Assembly (NCBI RefSeq): GCF_900104705.1
Contig: NZ_LT629734.1
Coordinates: forward strand, 2,480,001 to 2,544,000
Direction: 5' to 3'
Source: Agrococcus carbonis
Lineage (GTDB): Bacteria > Actinomycetota > Actinomycetes > Actinomycetales > Microbacteriaceae
DNA length: 64,000 nt
The notes under the pieces are model-generated. The model did not search any database and was not told the DNA's origin. It worked only from the letters and a program-made list of their open reading frames with translations. Positions 1 to 8,334 of this stretch are shown piece by piece (the stretch's first letter is position 1; every line of letters begins with the position of its first letter). The position numbers were made by a program, and so were the translations under genes.

Positions 1-65
1 GAGACCACCCCGCCCCCTCGCTGGTCGAGGAGCGCGCGGCGGAGCCGCACGCGTCACGAGACCCC
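1..65. repeat. GC-rich intergenic repeat-like element
   Basis: Non-coding stretch upstream of the M16 peptidase. Its centre holds a small perfect hairpin (GCGGC at 36-40, GCCGC at 44-48), flanked by CTGGTCGA on one side and ACGAGACC on the other. The arrangement recalls the CTGGTCGA...GAGACC intergenic repeats I associate with Microbacteriaceae genomes; that is memory, not a search. No second clear copy was found in this window. The left end is cut by the window edge. Confidence 0.35.
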
Positions 66-113
66 CGCCCCACAGCGCGCACGCCCCACGAGGCCCGCCC
101 CGCCCCCACGCCG

Positions 114-119
114 TAGACT
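114..119 (+). promoter_or_regulatory. -10 box of M16 peptidase gene (leaderless)
   Basis: TAGACT ends 6 nt before the ATG at 126, so transcription would start at or next to the A of the start codon. No clear -35 is visible. Confidence 0.55.
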
Positions 120-125
120 GGCCGG

Positions 126-1499
126 ATGCCCGCCGTCCTCCTCCCGCTCGAGACCCCCGAGATCGTCGTCAGCGCCGCAGGCGGCACCGTGGTGCGCCGC
201 AGCGTGCTGCCGAGCGGCGTGCGCGTGCTCACCGAGCAGGTGCCGGGGGCCGCGAGCGCCTCCGTCGGCTTCTGGGTGCCGGTCGGCTCCCGCGACGAGC
301 GCGACGACGCGCGCGGCGCGACGCACTTCCTCGAGCACCTGCTGTTCAAGGGCACGCGCACGCGCAGCGCCTTCGACATCGCGGTGGCGTTCGACGAGGT
401 GGGCGGCGAGCACAACGCGCTCACCGCCAAGGAGCACACCTGCTACTACGCGAAGGTGCGCGACCGGGATCTCGGGATGGCCGTCGACGTGCTCGCCGAC
501 ATGATCACGTCGTCGCTGCTCGACGCGGAGGAGTTCGAGCGCGAGCGCGAGGTCATCCTCGAGGAGCTCGCGATGGCCGACGACGACCCGGGCGACGTGG
601 CGGGGGAGCGGCTCAGCGAGCTCGTGCACGGCCTCGAAGCGCCGCTCGGCCGGCCGATCGGCGGCACGAACGAATCGATCCGCGCCGTCTCGCGCGACCG
701 CGTCGCCGAGCACTACCGCGAGCACTACGCGCCGAGCGAGCTCGTCGTCACCGTCGCCGGCGCCGTCGACCACGACGCCGTCGTCGCGCAGCTGCAGGAT
801 GCGCTGCACCGCTACGGCTGGTCGCTCGGCGAGGCGGCGCCCGCGCCGCGCCGCGACAGCGCGCCGCAGCCGTACACCGACGGCGGGCTCACGGTGGTGC
901 GCCGACCGCTCGAGCAGGTGAGCCTCATGCTCGGCACGCCGGGCCTCACTGCCGACGACCCGCGCCGCAGCACCATGGCGGTGCTGAACGCGGTGCTCGG
1001 CGCCGGGATGTCGTCGCGCCTGTTCCAGGAGATCCGCGAGCGGCGGGGGCTCGCCTACTCCGTCTACTCGTTCGCGTCCGGCTATGCCGACGCCGGCCTC
1101 ATGGGCATGGCTGCGGCCTGCCAGCCGCACAAGACCCTCGAGGTGGCCGAGCTCATGCTCGGCGAGCTCGAGCGCCTCGCCGAGGGCGCATCGGAGGAGG
1201 AGCTGCGCCGGGCGAAGGGGCAGCTCGCCGGCGGCTCGGCGCTCGCGCTCGAGGAGAGCGACACGCGCATGGCGCGGCTCGGCCGCGCCGAGCTGACGCT
1301 CGGGGAGTTCCTCGACATCGACGCCACGCTCGAGCGCATCGAGCGCGTCACGGATGCGGATCTGCGCGCGCTCGCGGCCGAGCTCGCCGCAGGTCCCCGG
1401 TCGATCGCCGCAGTGGGCCAGGTGCCCGACGGGCTCGAGCGGCTCGTCGCGTCGGCGGATCGGGGTACGGTGGAGGAAGCGGTCCCAGCCGCTCGCTAG
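126..1499 (+). CDS. M16 family zinc metallopeptidase (pitrilysin/PepR type)
   Basis: 457-residue protein of the insulinase/pitrilysin family, a zinc peptidase of two homologous halves. The inverted zinc motif HFLEH is at residues 67-71, with a downstream EELAMADDDP helix supplying the usual third ligand region. The C-terminal half carries the R...Y pair (RERRGLAYSVYS) typical of the inactive partner domain. In actinobacteria this gene normally follows polynucleotide phosphorylase (pnp/gpsI), which would lie just left of the window. Start ATG 126 is supported by a -10 box 6 nt upstream. The substrate is unknown for this branch; the family assignment is firm. Confidence 0.93.
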   Translation: MPAVLLPLETPEIVVSAAGGTVVRRSVLPSGVRVLTEQVPGAASASVGFWVPVGSRDERDDARGATHFLEHLLFKGTRTRSAFDIAVAFDEVGGEHNALTAKEHTCYYAKVRDRDLGMAVDVLADMITSSLLDAEEFEREREVILEELAMADDDPGDVAGERLSELVHGLEAPLGRPIGGTNESIRAVSRDRVAEHYREHYAPSELVVTVAGAVDHDAVVAQLQDALHRYGWSLGEAAPAPRRDSAPQPYTDGGLTVVRRPLEQVSLMLGTPGLTADDPRRSTMAVLNAVLGAGMSSRLFQEIRERRGLAYSVYSFASGYADAGLMGMAAACQPHKTLEVAELMLGELERLAEGASEEELRRAKGQLAGGSALALEESDTRMARLGRAELTLGEFLDIDATLERIERVTDADLRALAAELAAGPRSIAAVGQVPDGLERLVASADRGTVEEAVPAAR

Positions 1500-1563
1500 G
1501 CGGACGCGGAGGCGTCCGAGGTCACGACATCGGGCGCATCGCTGCGCCCAGCCGGAGGAAGCG

Positions 1564-2166
1564 ATGGCGCATCTGCTCTACCTGGTCCGACACGGAGAGC
1601 AGCTCGACGCGGAGCACGGCGTCGACGACGGCCGGCTCTCGGCCCGCGGCGTGCGGCAGGCCCAGGCGATCGCGCAGCGGCTCTCGGGCGTGCACTTCGA
1701 CCACGCATGGACCTCCCCGCTCCAGCGGGCGACCGAGACGGCGGCGATCATGCAGCAGCGCCTGCCCGCGGTGGAGTTCGAGAAGTCGTCGCTGCTGCTC
1801 GACTGCATCCCGTCGGGGCTCACCGCCGATACGCCGGCGGGCTTCCACCCGTTCCTGAAGAGCGTGCGCCCGGCCGAGGCAGAGGCGGGCGCGGCGCAGA
1901 TGCACGATGCCGGTCAGCAGTGGCTGCGGCCCTCCCGCGGCGACGTCAACGAGCTCATCATCACGCACAACTTCGTCATCGGCTGGTTCGTGCGCGAGGT
2001 CATGCAGTCGCCGTCATGGCAGTGGATGAGCCTCAACCAGGCCAACTGCGGCCTGACGATCATCCGCCGCCGCACGGGCAAGCCGCCGCAGCTGCTCGTG
2101 CACAACGACCTCGGTCACCTGCCGCCCGAGGACCGCACGGGCCTGCCCCTCCCGCAGCCCTACTGA
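1564..2166 (+). CDS. Histidine phosphatase family protein
   Basis: 200-residue phosphoglycerate-mutase-like phosphatase. The catalytic LVRHGE motif is at residues 7-12 (phospho-accepting His10), and the second histidine lies in LIITHNF. The family hydrolyses phosphate monoesters through a phosphohistidine intermediate; the substrate cannot be told from sequence. Start ATG 1564 follows a GGAGGAAG ribosome site, and the open frame further upstream overlaps the previous gene and is ignored. Its stop codon is the first three bases of a 25-bp tandem repeat (2164-2213). Confidence 0.88.
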   Translation: MAHLLYLVRHGEQLDAEHGVDDGRLSARGVRQAQAIAQRLSGVHFDHAWTSPLQRATETAAIMQQRLPAVEFEKSSLLLDCIPSGLTADTPAGFHPFLKSVRPAEAEAGAAQMHDAGQQWLRPSRGDVNELIITHNFVIGWFVREVMQSPSWQWMSLNQANCGLTIIRRRTGKPPQLLVHNDLGHLPPEDRTGLPLPQPY

Positions 2167-2213
2167 CGCATCCGCCGCCCGGGCGTGCTGACGCAACCGC
2201 CGACCGGGCGTGC
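2164..2213. repeat. 25-bp tandem direct repeat including a stop codon
   Basis: Two adjacent 25-bp copies (2164-2188 and 2189-2213) differ at two positions (8th and 15th base). The first copy begins with the TGA stop of the phosphatase gene, so the duplication reproduces the end of the gene. It fills most of the gap before the convergent GNAT gene. Confidence 0.8.
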
Positions 2214-2240
2214 ATCGGCCGAGCGCGGCCGCGCGAGGCG

Positions 2241-2699
2241 CTACGCGAGCGGCTTGCGGAACCAGCGCGTCGCGTTGGGGTTGTCGTTGTAGGGCGGGAT
2301 GGATGCGTAGCCGCGGCTCGTGTAGAGCCCGTTCGCGGCGGCGAGCGCCGAGTTGGTGTCGAGCACGACCTCGGTCGCGCCGAGCTCCACTGCGCGCGCC
2401 TCGAGGGCGGAGAGCAGCGCCGCGCCGGTGCCCTTCCCGCGGCCCGCCGGGGCGACGTAGAGGTGCTTGACCTCGAAGCGGTGCGGCTCGAGGCGCCGCA
2501 GCGCGCCGCAGCCCACCGGCTCGCCGTCGTTCCACGCCACGAGGAACGCGCCCTCCGGTGCCCGCAGCGTCGCGGGGTCGGCGGGCTTCGGCCGGTAGAC
2601 CCCGCCGATGAAGGTGATCGCGCGGTCGGCGAAGTACGCCTGCAGCAGCGACTGGGCGACCTCGGTCGCGGGGTCCTCGTGGGCGATCGTGACGGTCAC
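2241..2699 (-). CDS. GNAT family N-acetyltransferase
   Basis: 152 residues, a complete single GNAT domain. The acetyl-CoA pyrophosphate loop is [15 protein letters not shown] (Q/RxxGxG/A form), followed by the usual helix and a C-terminal strand with GLYTSRGY. It would transfer acetyl from acetyl-CoA to an amine; the substrate is not predictable. GTG 2699 is chosen because a TAGGCT -10 box on this strand ends 6 nt upstream, making the transcript leaderless. It diverges from dapB across a 78-bp gap and converges on the phosphatase gene. Confidence 0.87.
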   Translation of the reverse strand: MTVTIAHEDPATEVAQSLLQAYFADRAITFIGGVYRPKPADPATLRAPEGAFLVAWNDGEPVGCGALRRLEPHRFEVKHLYVAPAGRGKGTGAALLSALEARAVELGATEVVLDTNSALAAANGLYTSRGYASIPPYNDNPNATRWFRKPLA

Positions 2700-2705
2700 C
2701 CCGCA

Positions 2706-2711
2706 AGCCTA
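2706..2711 (-). promoter_or_regulatory. -10 box of GNAT gene (leaderless, divergent)
   Basis: Minus-strand TAGGCT ends 6 nt before the GTG at 2699. It faces the dapB promoter 54 bp away. Confidence 0.55.
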
Positions 2712-2764
2712 CGACCGCATCCGAGTGGCGATGCCGCGCGCCGTCCACGCTGCCGGGCACGCCG

Positions 2765-2770
2765 TAGGCT
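2765..2770 (+). promoter_or_regulatory. -10 box of dapB (leaderless)
   Basis: TAGGCT ends 7 nt before the dapB ATG at 2778, so the transcript probably begins at the start codon. Confidence 0.55.
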
Positions 2771-2777
2771 GGAGCGC

Positions 2778-3482
2778 ATGGCAGGCACCAGGCGCGTCGG
2801 CATCGCAGGCTCCACCGGCAGGCTCGGATCGCTCGCGCTGCGGCTCGCCCAGGAGGCCGACGACCTCGAGCCGGTGGAGGTCGACGTGCGCGAGAGCACC
2901 GACCTCGCGGGCCTCGACGTCGTCTTCGACGCCACCGTGCTCGCTGCGAGCGCCACCCTCGTCGAGGCGGCCGGCGACGCGGGCGTGCCGCTCGTGGTCG
3001 GCACGAGCGGCTGGAGCGACGAGCGCATCCGCGCGCTCCGCGACCGCGGCGGCGACCGCATCCGCATCGTGCCCAACTTCTCGCTCGGCAGCGTGCTCGA
3101 GACGCACCTCGCCACGATCGCGGCGCAGCACTTCACCGCAGTCGAGGTCGTCGAGGCGCACCACGACCGCAAGCGCGACGCGCCGAGCGGCACCGCGACG
3201 CGCACCGCCGAGGCGATCGGCGCCGTGCGCGGCTTCCAGCCGGCGACTCCCGACGAGCCCGGCCGCGGCGAGATCATCGCCGGCGTGCCCGTGCACGCGA
3301 TCCGGCTGCCGGGCGTCGTCGCGCGGCAGGAGGTCATCTTCGGCGGCATCGGCGAGACCCTCACGATCCGCCACGACACCACTTCGAGCGACTCGTACTC
3401 GGCGGGCATCCTGCTCGCCCTGCGCGCCGAGCCGCAGCCGGGCGTCACCGTCGGCATCGGCGACCTGCTGGGCCTCGCGTGA
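2778..3482 (+). CDS. dapB: 4-hydroxy-tetrahydrodipicolinate reductase
   Basis: 234 residues; NAD(P)H-dependent reductase of the diaminopimelate/lysine pathway, acting on the product of DapA. The N-terminal dinucleotide fold has [10 protein letters not shown] at residues 8-17. The signature [15 protein letters not shown] supplies His128-His129, Lys132 and the DAPSGT substrate loop (134-139). Slightly shorter than the roughly 245-270 residues usual for the family, with the N-terminal domain compact. Start ATG 2778 is fixed by the promoter spacing. The next gene overlaps its stop by GTGA, so the two are translationally coupled. Confidence 0.95.
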   Translation: MAGTRRVGIAGSTGRLGSLALRLAQEADDLEPVEVDVRESTDLAGLDVVFDATVLAASATLVEAAGDAGVPLVVGTSGWSDERIRALRDRGGDRIRIVPNFSLGSVLETHLATIAAQHFTAVEVVEAHHDRKRDAPSGTATRTAEAIGAVRGFQPATPDEPGRGEIIAGVPVHAIRLPGVVARQEVIFGGIGETLTIRHDTTSSDSYSAGILLALRAEPQPGVTVGIGDLLGLA

Positions 3483-4069
3483 CGGAGGAGCGCTCCGCCG
3501 GCGCGGCGCCCGACGAGGGCGGCCAGCATCCCGCGCCGCCGGCCGCCACCGGCGACGCCGCCGCCGAGAGCGCAGACGGCGCCGGCCGCAGCGCGACCGC
3601 CCCCACCCGGGTCGGCAAGGCGCTCGCCCTCGTGATGGCCGCGGCCCTCGCCCTCTACGTCGTCGTCGCGGGCGCGATCGCGGTCGGCTTCTTCGCGAGC
3701 GGCCAGCCGCTCGGGATCGCCGTCGGCGTCGCGCTCATCGTGCTCGCCGCCGTGGGCGCGTGGGCGCTCGTGCGCGAGCTCGTCTTCGGCATCCGCCTCG
3801 ACCGCGCCGTGCGCGAGCTCGCCGCCAGCGGCGGCATGCCCGCGCCGCTCCCGGCGACGCCGAGCGGCCGCGCCGATCGGGCCGCGGCCGAGCGCGCCTT
3901 CCCGGTCGCGAGGGCCGACGTCGAGGCGCATCCGGAGTCGTGGGCGTCGTGGCTGCGGCTGTCGATGGCGTACGACGCCGCGCGCGATCGCAAGCGCGCG
4001 CGGATGGCGGCCCGTCGGGCGCTCGACCTGCGGCGGATGCGCGACACTGGAGGCCAGGAGGCACGATGA
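3479..4069 (+). CDS. Membrane protein of unknown function between dapB and thyA
   Basis: 196 residues, family not recognised. An Ala/Gly/Glu-rich N-terminal tail (about 1-40) precedes two closely spaced hydrophobic segments (about residues 50-75 and 80-103: [16 protein letters not shown] and [17 protein letters not shown]). A charged, alanine-rich cytoplasmic C-terminal half ends in [17 protein letters not shown], which has a helical-repeat look. It starts with GTG overlapping the dapB stop and ends with ATGA overlapping the thyA start, so it sits inside a tightly coupled operon. No catalytic motif is visible. Confidence 0.8.
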   Translation: MTEERSAGAAPDEGGQHPAPPAATGDAAAESADGAGRSATAPTRVGKALALVMAAALALYVVVAGAIAVGFFASGQPLGIAVGVALIVLAAVGAWALVRELVFGIRLDRAVRELAASGGMPAPLPATPSGRADRAAAERAFPVARADVEAHPESWASWLRLSMAYDAARDRKRARMAARRALDLRRMRDTGGQEAR

Positions 4070-4878
4070 CCGAGATGCAGTCCGCGCACCCGTACGAGCA
4101 GCTGCTCGCCGACGTGCTCGCCCACGGCGAGCACAAGGGCGACCGCACCGGCACGGGCACCCGCAGCGTGTTCGGCCGGCAGCTGCGCTACGACCTCAGC
4201 CAGGGCTTCCCGCTCATCACCACGAAGCGCGTGCACTTCAAGTCGATCGCGCTCGAGCTGCTGTGGTTCCTGCGCGGCGACTCCAACGTGCGCTGGCTCC
4301 AGGAGCGCGGCGTGACGATCTGGGACGAGTGGGCCCGCGCCGACGGCGAGCTCGGCCCGGTCTACGGCGTGCAGTGGCGCTCGTGGCCCGACCCGCACGG
4401 CGGCACGATCGACCAGATCGCGCAGGTGGTCGAGTCGATCCGCACGAACCCCGACTCGCGGCGCCACATCGTCTCGGCGTGGAACCCGGCCGACATCCCC
4501 GAGATGGCGCTCGCGCCCTGCCACGCGTTCTTCCAGTTCGACGTCACGGGCGGTCGCCTGAGCTGCCAGCTCTACCAGCGCTCCGCCGACATGTTCCTCG
4601 GCGTGCCCTTCAACATCGCGAGCTACGCCCTGCTCACCCACATGGTCGCGCAGCAGACGGGCCTCGAGGTCGGCGACTTCGTGTGGACGGGCGGCGACTG
4701 CCACATCTACGACAACCACGTCGAGCAGGTCGAGCGCCAGCTCGCCCGCGAGCCGTACGCGCTCCCGACCCTGCGCATCCGCCGCCGGCCCGAGAGCATC
4801 CTCGACTACGAGCTCGACGACTTCGAGGTCGTCGACTACCAGCACCACCCGGGCATCAAGGCGCCCGTCGCGGTCTGA
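4066..4878 (+). CDS. thyA: Thymidylate synthase
   Basis: 270 residues, normal length for ThyA. Methylates dUMP to dTMP using 5,10-methylene-tetrahydrofolate. Catalytic Cys152 lies in [10 protein letters not shown]; the dUMP phosphate-binding SRRH (131-134) and the [13 protein letters not shown] segment are intact. ATGA overlap with the preceding gene, and 1 nt from dfrA, which regenerates the dihydrofolate this enzyme produces. This lineage therefore uses the classical ThyA-DHFR pair at a locus where many actinobacteria carry thyX. Confidence 0.97.
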   Translation: MTEMQSAHPYEQLLADVLAHGEHKGDRTGTGTRSVFGRQLRYDLSQGFPLITTKRVHFKSIALELLWFLRGDSNVRWLQERGVTIWDEWARADGELGPVYGVQWRSWPDPHGGTIDQIAQVVESIRTNPDSRRHIVSAWNPADIPEMALAPCHAFFQFDVTGGRLSCQLYQRSADMFLGVPFNIASYALLTHMVAQQTGLEVGDFVWTGGDCHIYDNHVEQVERQLAREPYALPTLRIRRRPESILDYELDDFEVVDYQHHPGIKAPVAV

Positions 4879-4879
4879 C

Positions 4880-5386
4880 ATGCGCATCGGCATGATCTGG
4901 GCGCAGGCGCGCGGCGGCGTCATCGGCGAGGCCGGCGACATGCCGTGGTCGCTGCCCGAGGACATGGCGCGCTTCAAGGCCATCACCACGGGCCATCCGG
5001 TGGTGATGGGCCGACGCACGTGGGAGTCGTTCCCCGCGCGCTTCCGCCCGCTGCCTGGCCGCGCGAACATCGTGATCACGACGGATGCGTCGTACGAGGC
5101 TCCCGGCGCACAGGTCGTGGGCGGGCTCGAGGACGCACTCGTGCTCGCCGGCAGGCTCGCCGAGGGCGGCGACGCGTGGATCATCGGCGGCGGTCGCGTG
5201 TACCGCGAGGCGCTCGACCGCGCCGACGTGCTCGAGATCACCGACATCGACCTCGACGCCGAGGGCGACACCGTCGCGCCCGAGCCGGGGGAGGGCTGGC
5301 GCGAAGTCGCCCGCGAGCCGGCCGAGGGCTGGCTCGAGAGCCGCACGGGCCTGCGCTACCGCTACCGCACGCTCGAGCGCGCCTGA
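4880..5386 (+). CDS. folA: Dihydrofolate reductase
   Basis: 168 residues, the usual size. Reduces dihydrofolate to tetrahydrofolate with NADPH. The substrate loop contains DMPWSLPEDMARFK with the catalytic acid in PED; the NADPH-binding VVMGRRTWES and IIGGGRVY segments are present. Begins 1 nt after the thyA stop, forming a functional pair. Start ATG 4880 is the only one that gives the full first strand (IGMIWAQ). Confidence 0.95.
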   Translation: MRIGMIWAQARGGVIGEAGDMPWSLPEDMARFKAITTGHPVVMGRRTWESFPARFRPLPGRANIVITTDASYEAPGAQVVGGLEDALVLAGRLAEGGDAWIIGGGRVYREALDRADVLEITDIDLDAEGDTVAPEPGEGWREVAREPAEGWLESRTGLRYRYRTLERA

Positions 5387-5429
5387 CCGCCGGCTGGGAC
5401 GTGCGCACGGTCCGGCGCGCGGGCCGCGC

Positions 5430-5435
5430 TAGCCT
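5430..5435 (+). promoter_or_regulatory. -10 box of dapA (leaderless)
   Basis: TAGCCT ends 6 nt before the dapA GTG at 5442. The intervening GGAGGG could also serve as a ribosome site if transcription starts further upstream. Confidence 0.55.
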
Positions 5436-5441
5436 GGAGGG

Positions 5442-6413
5442 GTGACAGACAATCCCTTCGGCCAGGTGCTCGTCGCGCTCGTGACCCCGTTCCGCGCCGA
5501 CGGTGAGGTCGACTGGGACGACGTCGAGCGCCTGATCGACGACGTCGTCACGCACGGCGCCGACGGCATCGTCGTCTCGGGCACGACCGGTGAGACCTCG
5601 ACCCTGACCGATCCGGAGAAGATCCGGCTCGTGGAGGTCGCGAAGGCCGTCGCCGGCAGCCGCGCGAAGATCATCCAGGGCGGCGGGTCGAACGAGACCG
5701 CGCACGCGATGGATCTCTACAAGCACGCCGAGCAGGCAGGCGCCGACGGCGTGATGATCGTCACGCCGTACTACAACAAGCCGACCCAGGCGGGTGTGCT
5801 CACGCACTTCCGCATGATCGCCGACGCGACCGACCTGCCGGTCATCCTCTACGACATCCCGGGGCGGTCGGGCATCCCGATCCGCTTCGAGACCATCCTG
5901 CGGGCCGCGAAGCACCCCAACATCCTCGCCGTGAAGGACGCCAAGGGCGACTTCGCCGAGGTGAGCCGGGTGCTCAATCAGACCGACCTGCTCTACTTCT
6001 CGGGCGACGACGCCAACGTGCTCCCGCACCTGGCGATCGGGGCGACCGGCCTCATCGGCGTCACCGCCAACATCGCCCCGCGCCCGTACCGCACGATGAT
6101 CGACGCGGTGAACGCGGGCGATCTGCGCACCGCGCAGGAGCAGCACAAGGCGCTCGAGCCGCTCGTGCGCGCCACCATGACGCACGTGCCCGGCACGGTG
6201 TCGACGAAGTACATCCTGCACGGCCTCGGCCGCATCGGCAGCCCGCGCGTGCGCCTGCCCCTGGTCGGCCCCGAGGACGCCGAGGCGGCTCTCATCGAGG
6301 ACGAGATCGCCCTCGTGAAGGGCATCGACGGCCTCGACCTCAGCCGCTTCCGCCCGGACCGCAACGCGGCCGCCGGCGGCGCGCTGCCCCAGGTGCACGG
6401 CACCACGAGGTAG
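5442..6413 (+). CDS. dapA: 4-hydroxy-tetrahydrodipicolinate synthase
   Basis: 323 residues, TIM-barrel aldolase that condenses pyruvate with aspartate semialdehyde, the committed step of lysine/diaminopimelate synthesis. Visible features are the GTTGE pyruvate-binding motif at 47-51, the tyrosine of VILYDIPGRSG (Tyr137) and Schiff-base Lys165 in LAVKDAKGD. The C-terminus is about 25 residues longer than the E. coli enzyme, as is common in actinobacteria. GTG 5442 is supported by the -10 box. It is followed by RNase J, an order conserved in actinobacteria. Confidence 0.96.
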   Translation: MTDNPFGQVLVALVTPFRADGEVDWDDVERLIDDVVTHGADGIVVSGTTGETSTLTDPEKIRLVEVAKAVAGSRAKIIQGGGSNETAHAMDLYKHAEQAGADGVMIVTPYYNKPTQAGVLTHFRMIADATDLPVILYDIPGRSGIPIRFETILRAAKHPNILAVKDAKGDFAEVSRVLNQTDLLYFSGDDANVLPHLAIGATGLIGVTANIAPRPYRTMIDAVNAGDLRTAQEQHKALEPLVRATMTHVPGTVSTKYILHGLGRIGSPRVRLPLVGPEDAEAALIEDEIALVKGIDGLDLSRFRPDRNAAAGGALPQVHGTTR

Positions 6414-6430
6414 CGGCCCAACGACATCCA

Positions 6431-6449
6431 TGCGCGCGAGGTGCGCGCA
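6431..6449 (+). promoter_or_regulatory. Hairpin in the dapA-rnj gap
   Basis: Perfect 7-bp stem (TGCGCGC at 6431-6437 with GCGCGCA at 6443-6449) around a 5-nt loop. No U-tract follows. It could be a weak terminator or a structural element in the RNase J 5' leader. Confidence 0.35.
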
Positions 6450-6496
6450 CCCCACATCCGCCCGCAGCACTGCGCGCCACATATGAAGGAGGCCCC

Positions 6497-8170
6497 TTGA
6501 CGGCCATCACCCAGCCTGCCCCGCTCGCGGCAGGCACCCTCCGCATCTTCCCGCTCGGCGGCCTCGGCGAGGTCGGTCGCAACATGACCGTGTACGAGCA
6601 GGACGGCAAGCTGCTCATCGTCGACTGCGGCGTGCTCTTCCCCGAGGAGCACCAGCCCGGCGTCGACCTGATCCTGCCCGACTTCGGGCCCATCCGCGAT
6701 CGCCTCGACGACGTCGTCGGCGTCGTGCTCACGCACGGCCACGAGGACCACATCGGCGCCGTGCCGTACCTGCTGCGCCTCAAGGCCGACATCCCCCTGC
6801 TCGGCTCCAAGCTCACGCTCGCCCTCGTCGAGGCGAAGCTCAAGGAGCACCGCATCAAGCCCTACACGCATACCGTGCGCGAGGGCGACACGGAGCAGCT
6901 CGGCCCGTTCGAGACCGAGTTCGTCGCCGTCAACCACTCCATCCCCGACGCGCTCGCGGTCGCGATCCGCACGAGCGCGGGCCTCGTGCTGCACACCGGC
7001 GACTTCAAGATGGACCAGCTGCCGCTCGACGACCGCATCACCGACCTGCGAGCCTTCGCGCGCCTCGGCGAGGAGGGTGTGGATGCGTTCCTCGTCGACT
7101 CCACGAACGCCGACGTCCCGGGGTTCACGGCTCCCGAGCGCGAGATCGGCCCGGTCATCTCGCAGGTGATCGCGAAGACCACCGGCCTCGTCGTCGTCGC
7201 GTCGTTCTCGAGCCACGTGCACCGCGTCCAGCAGGTGCTCGACGCGGCCGCCGAGAACGGCCGCAAGGTCGCCTTCGTCGGCCGCTCGATGGTGCGCAAC
7301 ATGGGCATCGCCGCCGACCTCGGGTACCTGCAGGTGCCGGACGGCGTCGTCGTGCCGCAGAAGACCGCCGAGGGCATGCCGCGCGAGCAGGTCGTCTTCA
7401 TGTCGACCGGGTCGCAGGGCGAGCCGATGGCCGTGCTCAGCCGCATCGTCAACGGCGAGCACCGCATCGAGGTGGGCGAGGACGACACCGTGATCCTCGC
7501 CTCGAGCCTCATCCCGGGCAACGAGAACGCCGTCTTCCGCGTGATCAACGGCCTGATGCAGCTCGGCGCGAAGGTCGTGCACAAGGGCTCCGCGAAGGTG
7601 CACGTCTCGGGCCACGCCTCCGCGGGCGAGCTGCTCTACTGCTACAACATCCTCCGCCCCGCGAACGTCATCCCGGTGCACGGCGAGTACCGCCACCTGC
7701 ACGCCGCGTCGCAGCTCGCGATCGACACGGGCGTGCCGCGCGAGCGCGCCTTCGTGGGCGAGAACGGCACCGTGTGGGACCTCCGCGACCATCGGGTCAC
7801 GGTCGCCGGCCAGCTCGAGATCGGGTTCGTGTACGTCGACGGATCGTCGGTGGGCCGCATCGACGAGGCCGACCTGAAGGATCGCCGCATCCTCGCCGAG
7901 GAGGGCTTCATCTCGATCTTCGTGGCGCTCGAGCCGCAGACCGGCAAGGTGATCGTCGGGCCCGAGATCCACGCGCGCGGCTTCGCCGAGGAGGACTCGA
8001 TCTTCGACGACATCCGCCCCAAGATCGTCAAGGCGCTCGCCGAGGCGGGGGAGCAGGGCGTGCGCGACCAGCACCAGTACCAGCAGGTCGTGCGCCGCAC
8101 GGTGGGACGCTGGGTCGGCACCCGCATCCGCCGCCGCCCGATGATCGTGCCGGTCGTCATCGAGGCCTGA
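6497..8170 (+). CDS. rnj: Ribonuclease J
   Basis: 557 residues, metallo-beta-lactamase/beta-CASP nuclease with 5' exonuclease and endonuclease activity in mRNA decay and rRNA processing. The zinc motif THGHEDH gives His80, His82, Asp84 and His85; the beta-CASP region has SFSSHVHRVQQ and HVSGHAS, and a C-terminal oligomerisation domain follows. The start is a rare TTG at 6497, chosen because a near-perfect GAAGGAGG site sits 4-5 nt upstream and the next residues (MTAITQPAPL) give the normal N-terminus. A 5-codon frame inside this ribosome site is listed among the rejected items. Confidence 0.95.
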   Translation: MTAITQPAPLAAGTLRIFPLGGLGEVGRNMTVYEQDGKLLIVDCGVLFPEEHQPGVDLILPDFGPIRDRLDDVVGVVLTHGHEDHIGAVPYLLRLKADIPLLGSKLTLALVEAKLKEHRIKPYTHTVREGDTEQLGPFETEFVAVNHSIPDALAVAIRTSAGLVLHTGDFKMDQLPLDDRITDLRAFARLGEEGVDAFLVDSTNADVPGFTAPEREIGPVISQVIAKTTGLVVVASFSSHVHRVQQVLDAAAENGRKVAFVGRSMVRNMGIAADLGYLQVPDGVVVPQKTAEGMPREQVVFMSTGSQGEPMAVLSRIVNGEHRIEVGEDDTVILASSLIPGNENAVFRVINGLMQLGAKVVHKGSAKVHVSGHASAGELLYCYNILRPANVIPVHGEYRHLHAASQLAIDTGVPRERAFVGENGTVWDLRDHRVTVAGQLEIGFVYVDGSSVGRIDEADLKDRRILAEEGFISIFVALEPQTGKVIVGPEIHARGFAEEDSIFDDIRPKIVKALAEAGEQGVRDQHQYQQVVRRTVGRWVGTRIRRRPMIVPVVIEA

Positions 8171-8195
8171 GCGCTCCGCTCGCCGGTCGAGGGGC

Positions 8196-8214
8196 GGTCG
8201 GGCGCTGCCCGATC
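8196..8214 (+). terminator. Possible terminator after rnj
   Basis: An 8-bp stem with one G-U pair (8196-8203 with 8207-8214) and a GCT loop, 26 nt past the rnj stop. There is no T-run, so it is only suggestive. Confidence 0.3.
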
Positions 8215-8275
8215 GCTCCACGGCAGCAGCGCGATCTCATCCCTCCGGATGAGTGCCGACCGCGCAAACCCCCTG

Positions 8276-8281
8276 TAGGTT
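8276..8281 (+). promoter_or_regulatory. -10 box for the ABC cassette
   Basis: TAGGTT; predicted transcription start near 8288, giving a leader of about 47 nt before the GTG at 8335. GAGAGGA near 8322 may act as the ribosome site. Confidence 0.4.
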
Positions 8282-8334
8282 GATGGGCAGGGCGCCGACG
8301 CACCACGGCTCCTGTCAGCCGAGAGGACACCGTC

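Noticed and set aside
6483-6500. Five-codon frame (MKEAP) ending in TGA over the rnj TTG start
   Set aside because: Its ATG has no ribosome site or promoter at the right distance and its codons simply are the rnj ribosome site (AAGGAGG).
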